Source: JALHFZ01 sp963674625 (GTDB lineage: Bacteria > Synergistota > Synergistia > Synergistales > Aminobacteriaceae). Taken from it: a DNA stretch of 64,000 nucleotides. The notes beneath the pieces were generated by a model that did no database searches, was not told the origin of the DNA, and was given only the letters and a program-made list of their open reading frames with translations. A program made the position numbers and the translations under genes. The DNA lies in NCBI GenBank assembly GCA_963674625.2, contig CAXXXO010000004.1, positions 1,240,001 through 1,304,000 of the forward strand, in the 5' to 3' direction. Below are positions 58,628-64,000 of this stretch, in pieces (positions within the stretch are counted from its first letter, which is position 1; every line of letters begins with the position of its first letter).

Positions 58628-59700
58628 TTCCGGCGCACCTTCCTCACAAGCCCTCTTGCCAGCACGACGCCGTCCTGAAGAAGGGGCTCCCGTTCCACCG
58701 TCACCCGGTCGCCGGGCTCCACGGCGCCGAAGGGGGCGTACCGCTCCTCCATCTCATCGCTCCAGACGAGAGCTTTTTCTCCCTTTTCCCGTTCGAACCC
58801 CATATTCCGCACTGTCTGGGCGAGTTCGGCCGCCCCGGCGGGGAGATCCTCCTCCGGAAGTTCCCCGAGGGAGAGGACTTTCTCCGCCAGCAGCGGAAGG
58901 TCGCTCTTTCTTTCCGCCGCAAGGGAAGGGGAAGAATCGAAGAAAACCGGCAGGACGGAAGGGATCGCCGCGGAGATCCAGGCCCCGAGGGACTCCCTGA
59001 TTCGTTCCTCGTAAATCCTCCGGTCGAATCGAAGGCGTTTCCGTCCCAGAAGCAGAAGGAGGGCCAGTAGGGCTGGGTAGAGCAGCAGCCGGGTCAGGGA
59101 GGAGCTCCTCTTACCGAGAAGGAGCCAGGCCCGGGAGAAGATCATCCCGCCCCCCAGAAAGTTCACCGTTTCCCGGAGGGAGGCGAACCCCAGGAGGGCC
59201 ATCAGGGTCCGCTGCAGGCCCTTGCTTTTTGGAAGGAGAAGAGCGGCCAGGACGAGGAGAAGGGCCCCCAGGGGAGCGCCGAAGAAAAGCCCTGCATCCC
59301 GGCTGTCCAGAAGGATGCGGGTCAGAGGCGTAAGCAAGGCCATTCCTGCAACGGCTCCAAGAGCCGCCGCGAAGGCGGGTCGAAGAGGAGGGATCTCCTC
59401 CCGACCCTCCGGCAGGGGCAGAGAGAGGGGGGGGAGGAGTTCCTCCATTCGGAGCAGAAGCAGAGGAGTCCCTTCTTCCGACAGGGATTCCTCGCCCATG
59501 ACGGACAGAAGACCCGGCAGGAGACTGTCGGCCATGGCCTCCCGGGCAAGGACTGCGCCCCGCTCCACATCGGCTTCTGCCGCCTCCTCGGGAGAGGGAA
59601 GAAGGGCGAAAAAGGCCCCCGCCCCCTTTTCGACAGTTTTTTTTTCAAGAGAAGAAAGTTCTTCTCCATAACCTTCGAGGGCGTCTTTCCAGTTGGGCAT
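58624..59700 (-). CDS. Multi-spanning membrane partner of the Hsp70-like protein, possible GrpE-like C-terminus
   Basis: A 358-residue membrane protein of unknown family. ATG 59700 with GGAGG 7 bp upstream is the start; the frame is open for 258 bp more but has no signal. Residues 1-100 are acidic helices, then four hydrophobic segments (about 108-127, 137-158, 165-190, 200-222), then a C-terminal soluble part of about 130 residues. The tail, RYAPFGAVEPGDRVTVEREPL and DGVVLARGLVRKV, has the layout of the beta-domain of GrpE, the Hsp70 nucleotide-exchange factor. That resemblance is by eye and tentative. Tight coupling to the Hsp70-like gene makes a functional pair likely. Confidence 0.72.
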   Translation of the reverse strand: MPNWKDALEGYGEELSSLEKKTVEKGAGAFFALLPSPEEAAEADVERGAVLAREAMADSLLPGLLSVMGEESLSEEGTPLLLLRMEELLPPLSLPLPEGREEIPPLRPAFAAALGAVAGMALLTPLTRILLDSRDAGLFFGAPLGALLLVLAALLLPKSKGLQRTLMALLGFASLRETVNFLGGGMIFSRAWLLLGKRSSSLTRLLLYPALLALLLLLGRKRLRFDRRIYEERIRESLGAWISAAIPSVLPVFFDSSPSLAAERKSDLPLLAEKVLSLGELPEEDLPAGAAELAQTVRNMGFEREKGEKALVWSDEMEERYAPFGAVEPGDRVTVEREPLLQDGVVLARGLVRKVRRK

Positions 59701-59728
59701 GAGAACGCCTCCTTTTTTCGATACTCTT

Positions 59729-59756
59729 ATTATAGACTCTCCCGGAAAGGAGGCAA
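59729..59756 (-). promoter_or_regulatory. Promoter of the membrane Hsp70 operon
   Basis: On the minus strand TTGCCT (59756-59751), 16-bp spacer and a perfect TATAAT (59734-59729), 29 bp before the start codon at 59700. Confidence 0.65.
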
Positions 59757-59863
59757 GGACAAGGAGAATACCCCGGGGCTTCGGGGCTGCAATTCTGCGG
59801 GAAGCCGGAGCAAAATACAATCCCACTGGAAATAATGTAGGGTTTTGATCACGACGAAAAAAA

Positions 59864-60991
59864 CTAGTAGTTGCCCTCAAACTGACCGGTCTTTTTTCCC
59901 GGGCGGTAGCTGCCGAAATAGAGCGAAAAATCCACGGCAAGATATTCACATATGTCAAGAATCTCGAGCATGGTATTCTCGTTGACGGGAATGCCGTTTT
60001 TCATCATGGAGGCCTTGGCCGCGATCTCTTTTTCTCCGTGGGTATAAATGCGTTCTTCCCCCTCGGCCTTCGGACTGTCCCGCAGCTCCTGCAGGAATTT
60101 CGAAAGATGGTCTTTTATTTCCGAAGGGTCGCCGAAGAGGGGCGGATCGACGGCCGCAAAGCCGTGGCAGATTCCGCTCTTTGTTCCCTGCATGGTGTGG
60201 TTGCTCGTTACCCCCAGGGAAAGGATCGAAGTGAAAATCTCGCAGAGCATCCCGTAGCCGTAGCCTTTGTGGCTTCCCGAAATTTCGTCGCTGCCGCCAA
60301 GAGGCATGATGCCGCCGCCACTCTTCCCGACGATATTTTTCAGGACCTCCGGCGCATCAGTCGAAGGGTGCCCGTCTTTATCGAGAGCCCACCCCTCGGG
60401 CAGGGGTTTCCCGGCTTTGTTGTAAATCTCCAGTTTGCCCCTGGTAACGACAGTCGTCGATGCGTCGAAGAAGAAGGGATAGGGTTCGGCAGGCATGGAG
60501 CATGCGATGGGGTTGCTTCCCAGCATGGCCATTCGTCCGTGGGTCGGCACCATAATGGCCTCGCTGTTCGTGAAGCTGAAGCCAATCAACCCTTCATCGC
60601 AGGCCATCCTGGCGTAATACCCTGCGATGCCGTAGTGATTTGAATTGCGCACCGTGACGATTCCGACGCCGCTTGTTTTCGCCTTTTCCACCGCAAGTTT
60701 CATGGCCTCGTGTCCGATGAGCTGACCCATCCCGCCATGGCCGTCGATCACCGCGGAAAGGGGTGTCTCAAACACTATTTCCGGTTTCGCCCGGACATCA
60801 ATGATGCCTTTTTTGATCCCCATGTAATAGCGGACCATGCGCTGCATTCCGTGGCTCTCGATGCCGTAGAGATCGCTCAAAAGCAGCACATCCGTGATGA
60901 TGGCGCTTTCTTCGGTATTAAAGCCGAATTTCCCGAAGACGTCATGACAGAATTTCAGCAGGGTATCATAGGGCCAGTGGACGTAGCTCAT
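59864..60991 (-). CDS. LDH2/MDH2-family NAD(P)-dependent dehydrogenase (malate/lactate/ureidoglycolate type)
   Basis: A 375-residue oxidoreductase of the malate/L-lactate dehydrogenase family (YlbC/AllD/ComC type). Family marks: LLSDLYGIESHGMQRMVRYY with the catalytic His (about 39-58), VRNSNHYGIAGYYARMA (about 115-131), GSNPIACSMPAEPYPFFFD (about 170-188), GGIMPLGGSDEISGSHKGYGYGMLCEIFTSILS (about 242-274) and GEKEIAAKASMMKNGIPVN. ATG 60991 is preceded by AAGGAG; the frame stays open upstream for 279 bp, which looks non-coding. Known substrates include malate, sulfolactate and ureidoglycolate. The last would link it to the ureide island 45 kb away, but this is only a possibility. Confidence 0.88.
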   Translation of the reverse strand: MSYVHWPYDTLLKFCHDVFGKFGFNTEESAIITDVLLLSDLYGIESHGMQRMVRYYMGIKKGIIDVRAKPEIVFETPLSAVIDGHGGMGQLIGHEAMKLAVEKAKTSGVGIVTVRNSNHYGIAGYYARMACDEGLIGFSFTNSEAIMVPTHGRMAMLGSNPIACSMPAEPYPFFFDASTTVVTRGKLEIYNKAGKPLPEGWALDKDGHPSTDAPEVLKNIVGKSGGGIMPLGGSDEISGSHKGYGYGMLCEIFTSILSLGVTSNHTMQGTKSGICHGFAAVDPPLFGDPSEIKDHLSKFLQELRDSPKAEGEERIYTHGEKEIAAKASMMKNGIPVNENTMLEILDICEYLAVDFSLYFGSYRPGKKTGQFEGNY

Positions 60992-61269
60992 ATTTTCAAG
61001 CACTCCTTTTGACAATGTAATTGTGTCTGCAATTTTTGAAAAAACCTTTTGACCTGAGGCAGAACTTTTTTTATCCGATGGTTTGCTTTGTTTCGGCGAT
61101 GTAAGGCTGCTGCCAATATAACGATATCCCCGGATGATCCTTTTGTCCACTCTCCGATAAATGGAGATATTTCCCGTTTTTCGAAATTGGCTGATTCTGT
61201 CCGCCGGCGAAGCATTGATGGTTTTTCTCCCGGGGGGTGAGAAAGAGATTGATGAAGACCCCGGTTTCA

Positions 61270-61298
61270 TTGACAGGGAAATGGTCTGCTCGTAGAAT
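61270..61298 (+). promoter_or_regulatory. Sigma70 promoter of the NlpC/P60 gene
   Basis: TTGACA (61270-61275), a 17-bp spacer and TAGAAT (61293-61298), about 104 bp before the GTG start. One mismatch to consensus. Confidence 0.75.
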
Positions 61299-61320
61299 CA
61301 GCTTGTCTGATGAGCAGACA
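61284..61320. promoter_or_regulatory. Nested palindromes at the NlpC/P60 promoter (candidate operator)
   Basis: GTCTGCTC (61284-61291) pairs with GAGCAGAC (61312-61319), and inside it ATCAG (61297-61301) pairs with CTGAT (61307-61311). Separately TGTCTG-ATGAG-CAGACA (61304-61320) is a perfect 17-bp operator-like palindrome. It starts about 6 bp after the -10 box, so a bound repressor or RNA hairpin would act at initiation. Confidence 0.5.
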
Positions 61321-61401
61321 TCAATCGATTCCGTTGAACGTCCTCCCTAGGGAAGAGAAAGATGAAGGGGTTTCCTCAGGAAGGACAGAGGGAGGAGCGC
61401 T

Positions 61402-62613
61402 GTGAGAAAAAAATTTATCCGATTGTCTTTGCACGTGGCGTTTGCCATTCTGCTTCTCCTATCTTTTTCTCCCCCTTCCGGAGCTCTTGTGGGCCTGGAT
61501 ATTCCTCAGATTCCCCTCTACCACGCCGTCTCGAAGCCCGACGAGCCGATTTTTTCCGTTCCCCGGCAGAGGGAGCTTGTCGTTGAACTGAAGATGCGCT
61601 TCTTCTCTCCATGGAAGCAGACGGCTCCCCGGGATGCTTCCGCGGTCCTTCATTGGGTTTTCGACACCTGGAGCAAAAGGGAGATCTACGGAGAAAACCT
61701 TCAGCGCCGGTCCCCCGAATGGATTGAGGAACAGCGCCGCGAAGCCGGAATCGAATTCGCCGGGGAGCTGAACCGCCGGGCCGTCTCGGTGCGTCCCACC
61801 TCCCTCCGCCTGATGCCGACAGACAGGCCGGTCTTCCTCTCCCCCGATCTCCCCGGAGAGGGGTACCCCTTCGATTATCTCCAGAACAGTTTTGTCCATT
61901 CCGGCGAACCCCTCTTCCTCTCCCATCTTTCCCGGGACGGATTGTGGGGGTGGTGCGACACCTCCTACGCCTCAGGTTGGATTCCTCTCTCCGATCTCGC
62001 CTTCCTTGACGAAAAGACGGCTGAGCGTTGGATGGCTCTCCCCCTGGGAGCTGTTATCCGGGAGGATATCCTTCTGCGGAACGATCGGGGGTCCTTCTTC
62101 CGGGCGAAGATCGGCACCCTTATGCCCCTCATCGGAACGGGTATCGGCTTCTCAAGGGTGATCGTCCCCGTGCGAGGGGAGGACGGAATAATAAAAGAAG
62201 AAACCGTCTCTGTCAGCTCTGAGGCCGTGGCGCCCCTTCCTCTTTCGGCGACCCCCTGGGCAATCGCCTCCCTTGCGGAGCAGTTTACGGGCGAGCCCTA
62301 CGGATGGGGAGGATATCTCGGCAACAGGGACTGCAGCGCCGCCATGAGGGATCTTCTTCTTCCCTTCGGGCTCTGGCTTCCCCGGAATTCCCGGGCCCAG
62401 ATGGAAACCGGAAGGTCCCTGTCCCTGGAAGGCCTGTCGCCGGAGGAGAAGAAGGAACGCATTAAGGATCTGGGAATACCTTTTATGACCCTTCTCGGAA
62501 TGCCTGGGCACGTCATGCTCTACGCGGGCATCTGGCGGGGGGAACCCGTGGTCCTCCATAATTTCTGGGGAATCCGGACTGAGATTGAACGGAAAGGAGG
62601 GGGCGCCATGTGA
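61402..62613 (+). CDS. Exported SH3-domain NlpC/P60 cell-wall peptidase (3' end frameshifted)
   Basis: A peptidoglycan endopeptidase, 403 residues as read. GTG 61402 has GGAGG 6 bp upstream. A signal peptide (core about 9-27) precedes a helical stabilising domain (about 45-130), two SH3-like domains (about 130-280; LWGWCDTSYASGWIPLSDLAF) and the NlpC/P60 core: catalytic Cys in NRDCSAAMRDLLLPFG, the LPRNSRAQM loop, catalytic His in GMPGHVMLYAG and LHNFWGIRT. Relatives usually cut stem peptides at the gamma-D-Glu/diamino-acid bond. Family members continue after WGIRT with a VIGRxxITTL strand. Here it is found in another frame immediately downstream, so the frame breaks near 62599-62609. Catalytic residues lie before the break. 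Confidence 0.85.
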   Translation: MRKKFIRLSLHVAFAILLLLSFSPPSGALVGLDIPQIPLYHAVSKPDEPIFSVPRQRELVVELKMRFFSPWKQTAPRDASAVLHWVFDTWSKREIYGENLQRRSPEWIEEQRREAGIEFAGELNRRAVSVRPTSLRLMPTDRPVFLSPDLPGEGYPFDYLQNSFVHSGEPLFLSHLSRDGLWGWCDTSYASGWIPLSDLAFLDEKTAERWMALPLGAVIREDILLRNDRGSFFRAKIGTLMPLIGTGIGFSRVIVPVRGEDGIIKEETVSVSSEAVAPLPLSATPWAIASLAEQFTGEPYGWGGYLGNRDCSAAMRDLLLPFGLWLPRNSRAQMETGRSLSLEGLSPEEKKERIKDLGIPFMTLLGMPGHVMLYAGIWRGEPVVLHNFWGIRTEIERKGGGAM

Positions 62614-62738
62614 TCGGAAAATGCGTGATTTCCACACTTGAAGTCGGAGCGGACCTTCCGGGCCATCAAGAGAAGGGACTGCTCATCAACCGATTGAACC
62701 GGATGGCCTTCCCGGGGCAGCAGAAAGAAATTCAATAG
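62607..62738 (+). other. Out-of-frame 3' tail of the NlpC/P60 gene
   Basis: Reading from 62607 in the -1 frame gives HVIGKCVISTLEVGADLPG and then about 24 more residues to a TAG at 62736-62738, ending just before the ribosome site of the next gene. This is the conserved C-terminal strand of the SH3-NlpC/P60 family. A single missing base in the run of five G at 62599-62603 would join it to the main frame and give about 445 residues. Confidence 0.7.
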
Positions 62739-62755
62739 AAAAGGAGATGGTGCCA

Positions 62756-63625
62756 ATGCTGAAGTCGCTTCGGGTCACGGTACTTGCGGAGGATACGGTT
62801 CCCTATGAAAGCCCTCTTCTCGGGCAGCACGGGGTGTCCTTCTGGCTGGAGGCGGAGGGGGAGGAGGGACAGTCGTCGAAGATCCTCGTCGACGTGGGGC
62901 AGAACCCCGACGCCCTCCTCTACAACATCGAAAAGCTTGCCATACCTCTCGATAAAACCGATGCCGTGGTCATCACCCACTGCCACTACGACCATACTCA
63001 GGGACTGACCAAGATACTGAAGACCATCGGCAAAAAAGACCTTCCGGTCATCGCCCATCCGGCCCTCTTTCGGCCCAATTTCATCACGGCCCCCTTCTTC
63101 CGCCACGTAGGCGTTATGGACGGAGATGACCCCCGGAGCCTTCGGGATGCGGGAGCGCAGCTGATTCTCGTCTCGGAACCACTTCAGCTTATGCCCGGCC
63201 TCGTCACCACCGGGGAGGTCCCCCGGAAGACGGATTTCGAGGAGGTGGGGATCAGCCTTTACACTCTCGATTCCGAAGGCAAGGCGGTGCCTGATCTCAT
63301 GCCCGACGACCTCTCCCTGGTAGCGAGGGTGGAGGGGGTGGGGGCCGTTGTCGTCACTGGATGCAGCCACGCCGGGATTATCAACATCCTGCGCCATTCT
63401 CTCAAAGAGGGGGAGCATCTCGAAGCCGTTCTCGGCGGACTTCATCTCGTGGAGGCTTCGGACGAGCGGATCAAAAAGACCGCTGAAGCCCTCGGAGATT
63501 TTTCTCCATCCCTCGTGGCCGCCGGCCATTGCACGGGGCTGCGGGCCCAGTGCGCTTTCATGGGAATTTTCGGAGACCGGTTTGCCTCCATGGGGTCGGG
63601 CAGGGTTTTCACCTTTACCAAATAA
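62756..63625 (+). CDS. MBL-fold metallohydrolase (COG1237, MptE-like)
   Basis: A 289-residue metallo-beta-lactamase-fold protein. The metal motif is HCHYDHTQG (about 74-82), and later ligands are in VVVTGCSHAGIINILRH (about 199-215), VLGGLHLVE and VAAGHCTGLRA. This set is typical of the COG1237 group, which includes the archaeal RFA-phosphate synthase partner and other phosphohydrolase-like enzymes of unknown role. An ATG at 62747 touches AAGGAG; ATG 62756 has 9-bp spacing and is preferred. It lies 17 bp after the NlpC tail and may share its transcript. Substrate not predictable. Confidence 0.87.
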   Translation: MLKSLRVTVLAEDTVPYESPLLGQHGVSFWLEAEGEEGQSSKILVDVGQNPDALLYNIEKLAIPLDKTDAVVITHCHYDHTQGLTKILKTIGKKDLPVIAHPALFRPNFITAPFFRHVGVMDGDDPRSLRDAGAQLILVSEPLQLMPGLVTTGEVPRKTDFEEVGISLYTLDSEGKAVPDLMPDDLSLVARVEGVGAVVVTGCSHAGIINILRHSLKEGEHLEAVLGGLHLVEASDERIKKTAEALGDFSPSLVAAGHCTGLRAQCAFMGIFGDRFASMGSGRVFTFTK

Positions 63626-63931
63626 GCACGGGAAATAAAACCCCGAACTCAAAAAGAGCCCCCTTCTTCTGCTGCCGCAGGTCATCCCCCGGCTTTTTAC
63701 TGAAGGTTTTATTCCATCTTTTCCTATTATGATATTATCAGAGGGGAATCAGGGAGGCGATATTCTTGGTGTGTCGCCGACCAGGAAATTGCTGCGGGCA
63801 GGAGGAGTCGCGTTGAAAAATAATGGAAACATCCCGAAGGATTTTGCTCATGAGAAAAGAGCGAATGAGCCTGCACAGGCTTGCCCCCTCTCTCTTGCAG
63901 AACCCGCCTCCATGAAAGGAAGGCGGCCCTG
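63626..63931. other. Intergenic region before uppS
   Basis: About 306 bp. It starts with a weak imperfect inverted repeat ending in a T run (about 63650-63697) that may end the MBL transcript. TATTATGATATTAT at 63725-63738 looks like a -10 region but lacks a good -35. A 67-codon open frame (63729-63932) has no ribosome site and is not called. Confidence 0.5.
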
Positions 63932-64000
63932 ATGGAACTTCCCAAATTTAAAAGGCTGCCGAAGCATGTGGCCTTCATCCCTGACGGCAACCGCCGATGG
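63932..64000 (+). CDS. uppS: Undecaprenyl diphosphate synthase (isoprenyl transferase), 3' end outside window
   Basis: Only the first 23 codons are present. They read MELPKFKRLPKHVAFIPDG and then NRRW, and HVAFIPDGNRRW is the invariant start of cis-prenyltransferases, with the catalytic Asp that binds the diphosphate through magnesium. The enzyme builds C55 undecaprenyl diphosphate, the lipid carrier for peptidoglycan and other wall polymers. An AAGGAAGG stretch precedes the ATG. Identification is secure although the gene is cut. Confidence 0.93.
   Translation, partial: MELPKFKRLPKHVAFIPDGNRRW

Larger units (their letters stand above)
60992..61401. other. Divergent regulatory region between the LDH2 and NlpC/P60 genes
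   Basis: About 410 bp without a supported gene. The part next to the LDH2 gene is A/T-rich with T runs on the minus strand and an AAGGAG before its ATG; no promoter there is convincing. The right part holds a strong plus-strand promoter (61270-61298) and nested palindromes (61284-61320). Confidence 0.6.

Noticed and set aside
59701..59958. Upstream extension of the Hsp70 partner gene
   Set aside because: It overlaps the end of the LDH2 gene and contains the promoter at 59729-59756; no ribosome site at the earlier start.
60992..61270. Upstream extension of the LDH2-family gene
   Set aside because: The translation is low-complexity Ser/Lys-rich and does not resemble the family, which starts at ATG 60991.
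62590..62613. Programmed -1 ribosomal frameshifting in the NlpC/P60 gene
   Set aside because: The heptamer around the G run does not fit X-XXY-YYZ with good re-pairing, and no downstream stimulatory stem is obvious; a base loss in the G run is simpler.
63729..63932. A 67-codon frame whose TGA overlaps the uppS ATG
   Set aside because: The TGATG overlap is suggestive, but there is no ribosome site, the start lies in a promoter-like TATTATGAT stretch and the product has no coherent pattern.
1..64000. CRISPR arrays, insertion sequences, prophage, tRNA or rRNA genes
   Set aside because: No regularly spaced repeats, transposase or integrase motifs, or tRNA-like cloverleaf with CCA or T-loop core were found on reading both strands.

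Overview
This 64 kb window is a GC-rich (roughly 60% by eye) bacterial chromosome segment, most likely from Synergistota. The strongest taxonomic evidence is three secreted proteins (at 15.6, 17.7 and 33.8 kb, minus strand) that end in a Gly-Gly-Gly-Cys tract, one hydrophobic helix and, in two of the three, a short basic tail, which matches the Synergist-CTERM sorting signal. The emphasis on amino-acid and ureide metabolism, a TRAP transporter, Etf-linked lactate oxidation and a probable selenoprotein fit an anaerobic amino-acid degrader. No rRNA, tRNA, insertion sequence, prophage or CRISPR array was seen. Gene density is high, with many ATGA stop/start overlaps.

Layout. 0-2.4 kb: the end of an IclR regulator, an AGT-like class V aminotransferase, and a short C-GCAxxG-C-C family gene in which an in-frame UGA sits at the first conserved Cys and is followed at once by a 9-bp hairpin (probable selenocysteine). 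2.4-5.1 kb, minus strand: hflK-hflC and a LUD-domain gene. 5.3 kb: alaE. 6.0-15.5 kb, plus strand: a cyclic-ureide catabolic island made of an IclR regulator, two paralogous cyclic amidohydrolases, a hydantoin/allantoin-type racemase, TRAP transporter dctPQM, a 4-hydroxy-2-oxoglutarate aldolase-like enzyme and an N-carbamoyl-amino-acid/allantoate amidohydrolase. It would import a ureide, racemise it, open the ring and remove the carbamoyl group. 15.6-19.6 kb: two paralogous surface beta-propeller-like proteins. 19.8-25.5 kb: an AI-2E-family permease, a VWA protein with near-identical internal repeats, two universal stress proteins and two tiny OB-fold proteins.

25.6-39.4 kb: a D-cysteine desulfhydrase-like gene overlapping a YeiH-type exporter; a HAD phosphatase; thiol peroxidase; a YkvI-type transporter next to an EtfB-EtfA-FAD dehydrogenase operon resembling Lct lactate dehydrogenase; a surface-sorted GH81 beta-1,3-glucanase; an alpha/beta hydrolase; and nudC. 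39.5-48.7 kb: a large secreted protein with a full metzincin zinc motif, an opgG-orf-opgH glucan operon, and a Cache-PAS-GGDEF-EAL protein. 48.8-56.0 kb: a FecBCD-like metal-chelate ABC transporter with a HAD phosphatase, diverging from an AzgA-type purine permease and adenine deaminase. 56.1-64 kb: a ProX/PrdX tRNA-editing protein; a membrane-anchored Hsp70-like protein with a multi-spanning partner; an LDH2-family dehydrogenase; an SH3-NlpC/P60 peptidase gene with a frameshift near its 3' end; an MBL-fold hydrolase; and the first 23 codons of uppS.

The items most worth follow-up are the UGA-containing selenoprotein gene, the membrane Hsp70 pair, the metzincin-like secreted protein, the tandem OB-fold minigenes and the ureide island, which could act on allantoin or on hydantoins.
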